A stretch of 15,878 nt of DNA from JALZDI01 sp965653225 (GCA_965653225.1 CBFGZI010000093.1:1-15878); one strand, 5' to 3'; counted from the stretch's first letter, positions 6,211 through 13,918 are shown. A program made the numbers and translations. Notes: generated by a model from the letters alone, not told the origin.

Positions 6211-7670
6211 CGGTTGATCACCGCCTCCATCACCGACTTGGCGATCGGGCCGCCCAGGCCGCTACCGGAGATGTCGCCGCGCGCCGTCGCCGAGTTCTCG
6301 ACGAACACGGCCACCGCGACCTTCGGGTTGCCGGCCGGCGCGAGCGAGACGTACCAGGCGTAGGGGTTGCGGCCCGCCGCGGACTGCGCCGTACCGGTCT
6401 TGGACCCGACCTGGATGCCCGGGATGGCACCGGTGCTACCGGTGCCCTCGTTGGTCACCGACACCATCATGCTCTTGAGCTCGTCGGCGGTCTTCGGCGA
6501 GACGGCCTGGCTGAACTCCTCGGGCTGGGTCTCCTCGATGGTGCTCAGGTCTGGCGCCCGCACCTCGGAGACCAGGTGCGGCTTCATCACCGTGCCGTGG
6601 TTGCCGATCGCGGCAGCGATGGTCGCCATCTGCAGGGGCGAGGCGGCCACGTCGAACTGCCCGATCGCGGAGAACGCGGTCTGCGGTGCGTCGAGCTTGT
6701 GCGGGAACTGGCTCTCCGCGACACCGGTGAGGTCGCTGAGCAGGTTCTGCCCGAAGCCGTACTTCTCGGCCTGCTGGCGCAGCGCCTTCGGGCCGAGGTC
6801 GAGGCCGACGCTGGCGAACGCGGTGTTGCAGGAGACGGCCAGCGCCGTCCGCAGCGTGATCGTCGACGGACCGCAGGCGCCGCCGTCCTCGTTGATCATG
6901 TTGGTGGTGGTCAGGGGCAGGTCGAGCGAGGAGGTGCCGGTCACGCCGGTGTTCGGCGTGTACTTCCCGCTCTGCAGCGCCGCCGAGGCGGTGACCAGCT
7001 TGAACGTGGACCCGGGTGGATAGATGCCCTGGGTCGCGCGGTTGAACATCGGCTCGCCGGGCGCGGAGTTCAGCTTCTCCCACGCCTTCTCGCTCTTGTC
7101 GAAGTTGTGCGTCGCCAGCTGGTTCGGGTTGTAGCTGGGCAGCGAGGCCATCGCCAGGATCGCGCCCGTCTTGGGCTGGATCGCCACGACCGCGCCCTTG
7201 GCCTTGCCGGGGAGGTTGACCAGCCCGCGGTAGGCCGCCTGCTGCGCGGCGCGGTTGAGCGTCAGCATCACGCTGCCGCCCTGCGGCTCCTGGCTGGTCA
7301 CCATGTCGATGACCCGGTTGACGAACAGCCGCGGGTCCTGCCCCGACAGGATGGAGTTCTGCGTCAGCTCGATGCCGGCCGAGCCGAACAGGTACGAGTA
7401 GAAGCCGGTGACCGGTGCGTAGACCTTCCCCTGCGGGTAGCTGCGCAGGAAGTCGTAGCGGTCCTTGACCGGTTTGCTGACCGCGACGGTGTCGTCGGCG
7501 ACCAGGATCGGCCCGCGCTCGCGGGAGAACTCCGCCTCCTGCACGCGGGTGTTGCCCGAGTGGTTGTTGAGGTTGTCGGCGTTGACGAACTGCACGTAGT
7601 TGACGTTCAGCAGCAACGCCAAGAACAGCAGGATGCAGCCGATCGAGAGCAGCCGGATGGGGCGGTTCAT
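6207..7670 (-). CDS. pbpA: Penicillin-binding protein PbpA (class B transpeptidase)
   Basis: PbpA cross-links peptidoglycan outside the membrane and is the transpeptidase partner of RodA. The 487-residue product has a short cytoplasmic start and one signal-anchor helix (about 5-22). A dimerisation/pedestal region follows (about 40-135), including the GPIL stretch after the anchor. The penicillin-binding domain (about 155-480) shows all three active-site motifs: STFK with nucleophile Ser221, SCN (280-282) and KTG (424-426). Length matches mycobacterial PbpA (about 490). The gene starts within the rodA stop (ATGA overlap) and its own stop overlaps the pknA start, so RodA, PbpA and PknA should be made in step. 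M. tuberculosis PbpA is a reported PknB substrate; whether this one is cannot be seen. Confidence 0.96.
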   Translation of the reverse strand: MNRPIRLLSIGCILLFLALLLNVNYVQFVNADNLNNHSGNTRVQEAEFSRERGPILVADDTVAVSKPVKDRYDFLRSYPQGKVYAPVTGFYSYLFGSAGIELTQNSILSGQDPRLFVNRVIDMVTSQEPQGGSVMLTLNRAAQQAAYRGLVNLPGKAKGAVVAIQPKTGAILAMASLPSYNPNQLATHNFDKSEKAWEKLNSAPGEPMFNRATQGIYPPGSTFKLVTASAALQSGKYTPNTGVTGTSSLDLPLTTTNMINEDGGACGPSTITLRTALAVSCNTAFASVGLDLGPKALRQQAEKYGFGQNLLSDLTGVAESQFPHKLDAPQTAFSAIGQFDVAASPLQMATIAAAIGNHGTVMKPHLVSEVRAPDLSTIEETQPEEFSQAVSPKTADELKSMMVSVTNEGTGSTGAIPGIQVGSKTGTAQSAAGRNPYAWYVSLAPAGNPKVAVAVFVENSATARGDISGSGLGGPIAKSVMEAVINR

Positions 7671-9055
7671 CGCATCCTCACCACCTGCGTGGCGTCGTCG
7701 TCCTCCGCCACGGAGATCTGGGGGGCAGGACGCCGGGCATGGTCGCTGATCCGCAGCAGCAGCGCGATGATCGCCCAGTTGGCGACCAGCGACGAACCAC
7801 CCGCGGACATGAACGGGGTGGTCAGACCGGTCAGCGGGATCAGCCGGGTGACCCCGCCGATGACGACGAAGACCTGCAGCGCGAAGCTGACTGCGAGGCC
7901 GACCGCGAGCAGCTTGCCGAACGCGTCACGGCACACCAGAGCGACGCGCAGACCACGCTCGACGATGAGCGCATACATCAAGATGATGGCCATCAGCCCG
8001 GTCAGGCCGAGCTCCTCACCGAAGGAGCTGATGATGAAGTCGGACCACGAGAACGGCACCAGTGTCGGGCTGCCCTCGCCGATGCCCTGGCCGAGGATCC
8101 CGCCGAACGCCATGCCGAACTGCGCCTGGACGATCTGGTAGTAGGTGTCGACGTCGGAGAACGGGTCGAGCCACCCGACGAACCGCTCCCGCACGTGGCT
8201 GAACGCCATGTAGCCGAAGTAGGCGCCGACGACGAACAGCACCGCGCCCACGAACAGCCAGCCCGGCCGTTCGGTGGCGACGTAGAGCAGCACCACGAAG
8301 ATGCCGAAGAACAGCAGGGACGACCCCAGGTCCTGCTGGAACACCAGGATCGCGAGGCTGGCCAGCCAGCCGAGCAGGATGGGCCCGAGGTCACGTCCGC
8401 GCGGCAGGTCGATGCCGAGGAACCGTCGCCCGGCCAGCGCGAGTGCGTCGCGGTTCACGACCAGGTAGCCGGCGAAGAAGATCACCAGCAGGATCTTCGC
8501 GACCTCGCCGGGCTGGAAGGAGAAGCCGAGCAGCGAGATCCAGATGCGCGCGCCGTTGACCTGGAGGCCGACGCCGGGGACCAGCGGAAGCAGCAGCAGG
8601 ACGATGCCGGCGAGGCCGGCGGTGAACGTGAACGACTGCAGCCGCCGATGGTCGCGGATGATGAACAGCACCGCGCTGAACAGCAGCACGCCCACCGTGG
8701 TCCACATCAGCTGCGACGGGGCGAACGGCCCGGCCGGCTCGCCGGAGGCCTTCAGCGAGACGTCCAGGCGGTACAGCATGGCCAGGCCCAGGCCGTTCAG
8801 CGCGATCACGATCGGCAGCAGCACCGGGTCGGCGTAGGGCGCCAGGTATCGCACGACCATGTGCGCGGCCAGCGCCAGCAGGGTCAGGCTGCCGCCGTAG
8901 ACGAAGATGTTCGACGGCACCTCGCCGCTGCGGTCGAGGCCGACCATCGCGTACGCGCCGATGCCGATGGTCAGGGCCACCACCAGCAGCAGTAGCTCGG
9001 AACCCCGGCGCTTGCGGTGCACGACGGCGACCGGGGTCGACTGCACGGCGCTCAT
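7667..9055 (-). CDS. rodA: SEDS peptidoglycan glycosyltransferase RodA
   Basis: RodA polymerises lipid II into glycan strands and works as a pair with PbpA. The 462-residue protein is highly hydrophobic, with about 10-12 membrane helices. SEDS landmarks are QPGEVAK (181-187), FQQDLGSSLLFFG (239-251), the RERFVGWLDPF loop (289-299), the SDFIISSFGEELG stretch with probable catalytic Asp339, and the TRLIPLTGLTTPFMSAGGSS stretch (403-422). A polar tail ends at VVRMR. I chose the ATG at 9055 because the same frame continues upstream only as an unrelated shadow inside pstP, while this ATG overlaps the pstP stop (ATGA) and begins just before the first basic and hydrophobic segment. RodA rather than FtsW is chosen because of the pbpA/pkn context. 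Confidence 0.95.
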   Translation of the reverse strand: MSAVQSTPVAVVHRKRRGSELLLLVVALTIGIGAYAMVGLDRSGEVPSNIFVYGGSLTLLALAAHMVVRYLAPYADPVLLPIVIALNGLGLAMLYRLDVSLKASGEPAGPFAPSQLMWTTVGVLLFSAVLFIIRDHRRLQSFTFTAGLAGIVLLLLPLVPGVGLQVNGARIWISLLGFSFQPGEVAKILLVIFFAGYLVVNRDALALAGRRFLGIDLPRGRDLGPILLGWLASLAILVFQQDLGSSLLFFGIFVVLLYVATERPGWLFVGAVLFVVGAYFGYMAFSHVRERFVGWLDPFSDVDTYYQIVQAQFGMAFGGILGQGIGEGSPTLVPFSWSDFIISSFGEELGLTGLMAIILMYALIVERGLRVALVCRDAFGKLLAVGLAVSFALQVFVVIGGVTRLIPLTGLTTPFMSAGGSSLVANWAIIALLLRISDHARRPAPQISVAEDDDATQVVRMR

Positions 9056-10503
9056 GAGGTCGCTCCCGCGCAGGTCGGCTCTCCGGACGGCTGCGAGCTC
9101 GGGCGGCTCGAACGCGAACCGGCCCGGTCGGGTGAGGGGCTGGCGGTGGGCTCCGCCGAGGCACGCGAGCCGCCTGCCGACGTACGCGCCCTGCCGTTGG
9201 TGCGGTTGCCGCCCTTTCCGCCCTTGCCCGCGGTGGGTCCGGCGGTCGGCGAGGCACTCGATGACGGCTTGGACTTGTTCGACGGCTTCGGCTCGGCGCA
9301 CGCATTGGCGGTGTCCTGCAGCTGCCGGACGATGTTGTGCGCGTTGGACAGGTTGGTGGCGTCGATGCCGTTCTCGACGCGAGTGCGCCAGTAGCTCGGC
9401 AGCGTGGACAGCTGCACGTTGCTGTCGGAGTACAGGGATGACAGCGCGATGATCGGCACGTCGGCGCGGATGCCGCGGTAGATGGCGACGCTGCCGGCGT
9501 TGTCGGCGACGTAGTACTGGCCCTGTGTCCAGTTGTAGGCGGCCTTCCCGGCCAGGCCGAGCAAGGCGAGGATGACCACGAGCAGGAGCAGGCGCCGCAG
9601 CCAGCGGAACCGCCGCGGCGCCCGCGGGGCGTAGCGAAGCTCCTCGGGGTCGGCGCTCGGAGCGGAGTGGTGGCCGTCGATGGGCGGCTGGGTGACCGTG
9701 TCGTCGGACCGGCGGTGGCGCGCCCGTTCGGCCGCCGCCCCGACCACCATCGGGGCGCCCGCGGCACCGTCGGCGGCCACTGCCGGGTCGACGATGTCGC
9801 CGATCACCGTGGTGATGTTGTCGGGCCCGCCGGCGTCGAGGGCCATCTGCAGCAGCCGCAGCGCCGCCTCCTCGGCGGAGCCGCTCTCCATCCCGCGTTC
9901 GATCGCCTCGTCCTCGACGTAGCCGCACAGGCCGTCGCTGCAGATCAGCAGCCGGTCGCCCGGACGTACCTCGAACGTGCTCAGGTCGGGCTCGGCGTCG
10001 TGGCGACCGTCGAGGGCACGCAGCAGCAGCGAACGGTGCGGATGGCTGCGGGCCTCGACCTCGGTGATGCGCCCCTCGTCGACCAGGCCCTGCACGAACG
10101 TGTGGTCCTGGGTCAGCTGGGTGAGCTTGCCGTCGCGCAGCAGGTACGCACGGGAGTCACCGATGTGCGCCAGGCCCATGGACGTGCTGTCACCGTCGAA
10201 CATGATCGCGGTGACAGTGGTCCCCATGCCTTCGACGCTGGGGTCCTCCTCGACGATCTCGCCGAGGCGGTCGTTGGCGCGCTGCACCGCTCCGGCGAGC
10301 GCGCCGAGCATGTCGTCGGGGTGCGCGTCGTGCAGGCGACGCATGACCTGGACGGTCTCGGCGGAGGCGATGTCACCGGCGGCGGCACCGCCCATCCCGT
10401 CGGCGACGACGAGCAGGTACTGGCTGGCGAAGCCGGAGTCCTGGTTGTTCTTCCGGACCCGGCCGACGTCCGACGTCGCCGCGTAGCGAAGTGCGAGGTT
10501 CAT
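9052..10503 (-). CDS. pstP: PP2C-type Ser/Thr phosphatase PstP
   Basis: PstP reverses phosphorylation by PknA and PknB and acts on wall-synthesis proteins. The 483-residue product has a PPM/PP2C domain at about 3-238. Metal-binding motifs are present: VADGMGG with Asp35, IGDSR with Asp116, CSDGL with Asp190, and GGPDNIT with Asp228. The start also has DVGRVRKNNQD. After a linker (about 240-298) comes one membrane helix (about 302-319), then an external domain (about 325-400) conserved in actinobacterial PstP. The end is a Ser/Pro/Gly-rich tail (about 403-477) bracketed by Cys402 and Cys478. M. tuberculosis PstP is of similar size (about 514) and layout. It lies 10 bp after fhaB and overlaps rodA by 4 bp. 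Confidence 0.95.
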   Translation of the reverse strand: MNLALRYAATSDVGRVRKNNQDSGFASQYLLVVADGMGGAAAGDIASAETVQVMRRLHDAHPDDMLGALAGAVQRANDRLGEIVEEDPSVEGMGTTVTAIMFDGDSTSMGLAHIGDSRAYLLRDGKLTQLTQDHTFVQGLVDEGRITEVEARSHPHRSLLLRALDGRHDAEPDLSTFEVRPGDRLLICSDGLCGYVEDEAIERGMESGSAEEAALRLLQMALDAGGPDNITTVIGDIVDPAVAADGAAGAPMVVGAAAERARHRRSDDTVTQPPIDGHHSAPSADPEELRYAPRAPRRFRWLRRLLLLVVILALLGLAGKAAYNWTQGQYYVADNAGSVAIYRGIRADVPIIALSSLYSDSNVQLSTLPSYWRTRVENGIDATNLSNAHNIVRQLQDTANACAEPKPSNKSKPSSSASPTAGPTAGKGGKGGNRTNGRARTSAGGSRASAEPTASPSPDRAGSRSSRPSSQPSGEPTCAGATS

Positions 10504-10513
10504 CGGGCGACCG

Positions 10514-11011
10514 CTACTTCCTCAGCTCCACGACGGTCTTGCCGAGGCGGACGGCCGTGCCCGGCGTGATCGCGGTGGCGCGGGTCACGCGGGAGCTGCC
10601 GATGTAGGTGCCGTTGGTGGACCCCATGTCCTCGATGAACCACTCCTCACCGTTGGTCACGAAGCGGGCGTGGCGGGTCGAGACGTAGTCGTCGTCGAGG
10701 CGGATGGTGGAGTCGCCGCCGCGGCCGAGCGTGATGGTCTCGCCGGACAGCGACAGGGTCTCGCCGGCGTTGCTGCCCTCGGTGATCACGAGCTTGGTCG
10801 GGGAGCCGCGGCGCTTACGGGCCGGCTTCGGCTTGGACTGACGCTGGCGCGAGCGCTGGCGCTTGGCGGCGTCGGCCTGGTTCGCCGCCTGAGGTGTGTC
10901 GACACGGGCACCGAAGAGGTCGGATCGGATCACTGACACCGCGGAGAGGACGAAGATCCACAGCAGTGCCAGAAACCCGAACTTGATCAGGGTCAGAGTG
11001 AACTCAGACAA
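10514..11011 (-). CDS. fhaB: FHA-domain membrane protein FhaB (FipA)
   Basis: FhaB binds phosphothreonine on kinases and division proteins; in mycobacteria it links FtsZ and FtsQ under PknA control. The 165-residue product has an N-terminal membrane helix (about 7-27) ending in VIRSDLFG, a family hallmark, and a Lys/Arg/Gln-rich linker (48-69). A C-terminal FHA domain (about 72-165) has the ligand-binding residues GR (96-97), Ser111, RH (113-114) and STNGT (131-135), so it should bind pThr. Translation starts at a TTG. Its ribosome site GAGGTGA contains the fhaA stop codon and lies about 7 nt upstream, which supports the unusual start and suggests coupling with fhaA. The length agrees with known FhaB (about 155-175 residues). 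Confidence 0.95.
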   Translation of the reverse strand: MSEFTLTLIKFGFLALLWIFVLSAVSVIRSDLFGARVDTPQAANQADAAKRQRSRQRQSKPKPARKRRGSPTKLVITEGSNAGETLSLSGETITLGRGGDSTIRLDDDYVSTRHARFVTNGEEWFIEDMGSTNGTYIGSSRVTRATAITPGTAVRLGKTVVELRK

Positions 11012-11018
11012 ACGAAGG

Positions 11019-11831
11019 TCACCTCGGCCATTCCGAGGACGGGGCGCGGGTATCGGGCTGTCGGGGTTTGGGGCGGGCGGGCCGGTCCATGCCGGGCGAT
11101 TGTGCCGAACCTGAGTCTCCGCCGCGAGGGCTGCGCAGGGTCATCCGTGTGCTGCCGATCTCAATCTCCGCCCCATCGTCGAGGGTGGCGTGCTGGATTC
11201 GCTTGCCGTTGACGCGGGTGCCGTTGGTCGAACCGAGGTCGACGACGGTGACCACGACGTCGTCCTCGTCGGGACGGACGCGGATCTCCACGTGCCGGCG
11301 CGAGACGCCCGGGTCGCTGACCCGCAGGTCGGCCTCGCTGCCGCGACCGATCACCACACCGGGCGGCTCCAGCGGGTGCTTCATGCCGTTGAGCTCCAGC
11401 ACGACCGGCGCCCGGCGTACGGCGGTGTCGGTCATCCGCTGACCCTCGACCGGGGTCACCTGCGCGATGGCCTTGCTGGTGACGCGGAAGCGTCCGGTGC
11501 CCAGGTCGTCCTTCTCGGTGAACGTCACCGAGATCGGGCCGGCGAAGACGTAGCGCTGCTGGTCGGCGTGCTGGCGCAGCATGTCCTTCAGCTCGCTGGT
11601 GAGCTGGCTGCCATACGGTGAGAGCCGCTCGTTGTCGGCCTGCGACAGCTCGATGGTGAAGTCGTTGGGCACCAGTCGGCGCTCGCGGCTGAGGATCTGC
11701 GCGGAGTTGTCGACCTCGCGCTGCAGGGCGGCGGCGAGCTCGACCGGCTGCACGGCACTGCGGAAGGCCCGGGCGAAGGCGCCGGTGACCAGCCCTTCGA
11801 GTCGCTGCTCGAAGCGCTGCAGGACACCCAT
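11019..11831 (-). CDS. fhaA: FHA-domain protein FhaA, DUF3662-FHA
   Basis: FhaA reads phosphothreonine marks; in mycobacteria it binds the phosphorylated pseudokinase domain of MviN (MurJ) and other wall proteins. The 270-residue product has the DUF3662 domain (about 1-125), starting MGVLQRFEQRLEGL, a charged linker, and an FHA domain (about 143-233). The FHA domain has GRG (162-164), Ser177, RRH (178-180) and STNGT (201-205). A Pro/Arg/Ser-rich tail follows. M. tuberculosis FhaA is much longer (527 residues) because of a Gln/Tyr/Gly-rich middle, missing here as in many actinomycetes. I chose the ATG at 11831 over the in-frame GTG at 11864 because AAAGGAGG lies just upstream and MGVL is the family start. 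It is first in the seven-gene operon, 7 bp before fhaB. Confidence 0.94.
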   Translation of the reverse strand: MGVLQRFEQRLEGLVTGAFARAFRSAVQPVELAAALQREVDNSAQILSRERRLVPNDFTIELSQADNERLSPYGSQLTSELKDMLRQHADQQRYVFAGPISVTFTEKDDLGTGRFRVTSKAIAQVTPVEGQRMTDTAVRRAPVVLELNGMKHPLEPPGVVIGRGSEADLRVSDPGVSRRHVEIRVRPDEDDVVVTVVDLGSTNGTRVNGKRIQHATLDDGAEIEIGSTRMTLRSPRGGDSGSAQSPGMDRPARPKPRQPDTRAPSSEWPR

Positions 11832-11902
11832 GCCTCCTCCTTTCCTTCCGCGTTTCGACCGCACGTCAGATCACGACCGGAGCCCCTCACCGACCGCGGC
11901 CA

Positions 11903-11920
11903 CCACTTGATCGTAACGGT
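11903..11920 (-). promoter_or_regulatory. Possible promoter of the fhaA-pknB operon
   Basis: A TACGAT hexamer on the minus strand (11915 down to 11910) fits the actinobacterial TAnnnT -10 pattern. It would give a leader of about 70 nt before the fhaA ATG. No good -35 hexamer is seen 16-18 bp upstream. This gap between fhaA and the tRNA must hold the operon promoter, but the exact site is a guess. Confidence 0.3.
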
Positions 11921-12044
11921 TGACGCACGGCGTCCTCTCCCGGCGGCGAGTGGCACCCGTCTCCCCACCAGGTACGGCCACCGTCGGCAGTACCCTCGCG
12001 TGTTAGTCTTTTCCGGCGCTGGTGGAGATATTCACCGGCGCTAC

Positions 12045-12131
12045 GCGCGAGTGGCGGAATAGGCAGACGCGCACGGTTCAGGTCCGTGTGCCCGAGAGGG
12101 CGTGGGGGTTCAACTCCCCCCTCGCGCACCA
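12045..12131 (+). tRNA. leuT: tRNA-Leu (anticodon CAG)
   Basis: A complete class II tRNA folds by eye. The acceptor GCGCGAG (12045-12051) pairs with CTCGCGC (12121-12127). The discriminator A is at 12128 and CCA is encoded at 12129-12131. The anticodon arm CACGG-TTCAGGT-CCGTG gives anticodon CAG at 12079-12081, reading CUG. The long variable arm (GCCC-GAGA-GGGC) is typical of Leu, and the T arm is GGGGG-TTCAACT-CCCCC. A tRNA-Leu beside fhaA is also found in M. tuberculosis (leuT). It is divergent from the fhaA operon, and no integrase lies nearby. Confidence 0.96.
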
Positions 12132-12136
12132 CACCA

Positions 12137-12179
12137 AACCCCTCACACCGCCCGGGTCGGGCACGATCTGCGTGGGGTT
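12137..12179 (+). terminator. Possible terminator after tRNA-Leu
   Basis: AACCCC (12137-12142) can pair with GGGGTT (12174-12179), enclosing a second hairpin, GCCCG-GGT-CGGGC (12150-12162). It begins 6 bp after the tRNA CCA end. There is no U tract, as is common in high-GC actinomycetes, so termination is only a suggestion. Confidence 0.35.
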
Positions 12180-12224
12180 CGTCACCTGTCGCTTCCTCCT
12201 CACCTCCGCGCCAGACTATGGGTC

Positions 12225-13001
12225 ATGACAGTGCGGGTGGACAACGCGGGCCAGGTCAGGATCATCACCCTCGACCGGCCGGAGGTACGCAACGCCGTCG
12301 ACGGCGAGCACGCGCAGGCCCTGGTCGAGGCGTTCGAGGCGTTCGACGCCGACGACTCGGCATCGGTCGCCGTGCTGCACGGCGCCGGGGGCACGTTCTG
12401 CGCCGGTGCCGACCTCAACGCGGCGGCGACCGGGAACCCCTGGTTCGTGGCGCCGGGGGAGGAGGGCACGGCCGCGATGGGGCCGAGCCGGCTGCTGCTG
12501 TCCAAGCCGGTGGTCGCGGCGGTCGAGGGCTACGCCGTCGCCGGCGGCCTCGAGCTCGCGCTGTGGTGTGACCTGCGGGTGGTCGACCCGGAGGCGGTCT
12601 TCGGCGTGTTCTGCCGTCGCTGGGGCGTGCCGCTCATCGACGGCGGCACCGTGCGGCTGCCGCGGCTCGTCGGCCAGTCGCACGCGCTCGACATGATCCT
12701 CACCGGACGTCCGGTGGGCGCCGAGGAGGCGCTGTGGATGGGACTGGCCAACCGCGTGTCCGCGTCCGGCCAGGCGCTGCAGGAGGCCGTCGCGCTGGCC
12801 GAGCAGCTGGCCGCGTTCCCGCAGACCTGCCTGCGGCATGACCGGCTGTCGGTGTACGAGCAGCACGACCGCTCCGTGAGCGACGCACTGGCCAACGAGT
12901 GGCAGCACGGCCGGTACGCGCTGGAGCAGGAGACCGTTGCCGGGGCCAAGCGGTTCGCCGCCGGCGAGGGCCGGCACGGCTCGTTCGCCGGCCCGGGCTG
13001 A
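12225..13001 (+). CDS. Crotonase / enoyl-CoA hydratase family protein
   Basis: Crotonase-fold enzymes bind acyl-CoA thioesters and stabilise an enolate with an oxyanion hole. The 258-residue product has the usual length, with ITLDRPEVRNAV (14-25), the oxyanion-hole motif FCAGADL (58-64), and a second signature AVEGYAVAGGLELALWCDLR (99-118) holding Glu110, equivalent to rat Glu144. The second catalytic glutamate (rat Glu164, in FGQPE) is replaced: here the stretch is FGVFCRR, with Cys130 at that position. Plain hydration of enoyl-CoA is therefore doubtful; isomerase, hydrolase, decarboxylase or a mono-acid mechanism are possible. The ATG at 12225 is chosen because the frame extends upstream only through the tRNA. 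No Shine-Dalgarno is visible, and GACTAT ends 5 bp before the ATG, hinting at a leaderless mRNA. Confidence 0.88.
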   Translation: MTVRVDNAGQVRIITLDRPEVRNAVDGEHAQALVEAFEAFDADDSASVAVLHGAGGTFCAGADLNAAATGNPWFVAPGEEGTAAMGPSRLLLSKPVVAAVEGYAVAGGLELALWCDLRVVDPEAVFGVFCRRWGVPLIDGGTVRLPRLVGQSHALDMILTGRPVGAEEALWMGLANRVSASGQALQEAVALAEQLAAFPQTCLRHDRLSVYEQHDRSVSDALANEWQHGRYALEQETVAGAKRFAAGEGRHGSFAGPG

Positions 13002-13024
13002 ACCCCGCACCGACGCCCAGGGGA

Positions 13025-13067
13025 GACGAACAAAAGATTCTTCGTCCGGTTCCGTTACGAGACCGGA
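13025..13067 (+). repeat. Two adjoining small inverted repeats
   Basis: GACGAA (13025-13030) pairs with TTCGTC (13041-13046), with a 10-nt A-rich loop. Then TCCGGT (13045-13050) pairs with ACCGGA (13062-13067), with an 11-nt loop. The two stems share two bases, so they cannot both be fully formed. They lie 23 bp past the crotonase stop, in an A-rich patch unusual for this window. Confidence 0.5.
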
Positions 13068-13086
13068 GCAAGGGGTAATTCGCGGA

Positions 13087-13134
13087 CGCAGGGGAGTCCC
13101 CGCCCGGCGCTTCGCGTCGGGCGGGTCCCCTGCG
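13087..13134 (+). terminator. Strong GC-rich hairpin, probable terminator of the crotonase gene
   Basis: CGCAGGGGA (13087-13095) pairs with TCCCCTGCG (13126-13134). After a short bulge the inner stem CCGCCCG (13100-13106) pairs with CGGGCGG (13118-13124) and continues through GCG/CGT to a small CTTCG loop. The long, nearly complete stem is 85 bp past the crotonase stop and 90 bp before the F420 reductase start. No U tract follows. Confidence 0.6.
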
Positions 13135-13223
13135 CCAGGGCTTCTTCGGCGCGCTCCCGCGGATGGATCCCGCAGTACCGCCCTCTCACCGGGGTCCGTG
13201 GGAGCGTACGGCAGGCTTGGCTC

Positions 13224-13880
13224 ATGGGAGACGGGCTGGAACAGCTGACGATCGGGGTGCTCGGTGGCACCGGGCCACTCGGCAAGGGCCTGGCCAGGCG
13301 CTGGTGCGCCGCCGGCCTGCGGGTGGTGATCGGGTCGCGCGTGGCCGAGCGCGCGGAGGCGGTCGCCTCCGAGATCGGCAACGGCGCCACGGGTGCCGAG
13401 AACTTCCAGTGCGCGCAGAGCGCCGACCTCGTCGTGGTCGCCGTCCCCTTCGACGGGCACGGCGACCTGCTGAAATCGGTCGCGAGCGCGACCGACGGCA
13501 AGGTCGTTGTCGACGTGGTCAACCCGATGGGCTTCGACAAGTTGGGGCCGTACCCCCTGGATGTAGCCGAGGGCAGTGCGGCGCAGCAGGCGCAGGCGCT
13601 GCTGCCGCAGGCGCGCGTGGTCGCCGCTTTCCACCACGTGTCCGCGGTGCTGCTCAACGACCCCGAGGTGCCCGAGATCAATATGGACGTGCTGGTGCTG
13701 GGGGAGGAGCGTGACGACACCGACCTGGTGCGCGCGCTGGCGGACGCGGTGCCGGGCATGCGGGGGGTGTACGCCGGGCGGCTGCGCAACGCCGGCCAGG
13801 TGGAGGCGCTGACCGCGAACCTGATCGCGATCAACCGCCGCTACAAGACGCACGCCGGTATAACGGTGACCGGGCTCTAG
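13224..13880 (+). CDS. npdG: NADPH:coenzyme F420 reductase (F420H2:NADP oxidoreductase family)
   Basis: The enzyme moves hydride between NADPH and deazaflavin F420 in the cytoplasm and supplies F420H2 to F420-dependent enzymes. The 218-residue product has a Rossmann start ITIG-like strand with GGTGPLGKGLA (14-24), SR at 38-39 for the NADPH 2'-phosphate, VVVAVPF (70-76), VVDVVNP (95-101) with the following PMGF, AAFHHVSA (134-141), and the RRYKTHAGITVTGL end (205-218) characteristic of the actinobacterial family. Length is normal. It implies the organism makes or takes up F420; no F420 biosynthesis gene is in the window. The ATG at 13224 has no good Shine-Dalgarno. The next gene begins 38 bp downstream on the same strand, likely the same transcript. 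Confidence 0.92.
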   Translation: MGDGLEQLTIGVLGGTGPLGKGLARRWCAAGLRVVIGSRVAERAEAVASEIGNGATGAENFQCAQSADLVVVAVPFDGHGDLLKSVASATDGKVVVDVVNPMGFDKLGPYPLDVAEGSAAQQAQALLPQARVVAAFHHVSAVLLNDPEVPEINMDVLVLGEERDDTDLVRALADAVPGMRGVYAGRLRNAGQVEALTANLIAINRRYKTHAGITVTGL

Positions 13881-13918
13881 AGAGGTCGGCTGCCAGGCGC
13901 GAGCGGAGGGGAGGGTCC

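Noticed and set aside
3443..8141. Long plus-strand frames opposite pknB, pknA and pbpA (up to 653 codons)
   Set aside because: They are antisense frames kept open by high GC at third positions of the real genes. Their products are Arg/Gly/Ala/His-rich without any domain.
7667..9928. Reading frame extending rodA upstream to 753 codons
   Set aside because: The extra 291 codons lie inside pstP in another frame and are Arg/Ala/Pro-rich noise. The ATG at 9055 overlapping the pstP stop starts a full-length RodA.
11832..11864. GTG start 11 codons upstream of fhaA
   Set aside because: The extension is Lys/Arg/Gly only and reads through the ribosome site AAAGGAGG, which clearly serves the ATG at 11831.
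12045..12131. tRNA-Leu as an attachment site for an integrated element
   Set aside because: No integrase gene, no repeated tRNA 3' end and no foreign-looking genes follow; the flanking genes are ordinary chromosomal ones.
12102..12224. Upstream extension of the crotonase frame
   Set aside because: It would start inside tRNA-Leu and add 41 residues unlike the family start. The ATG at 12225 gives the normal length.
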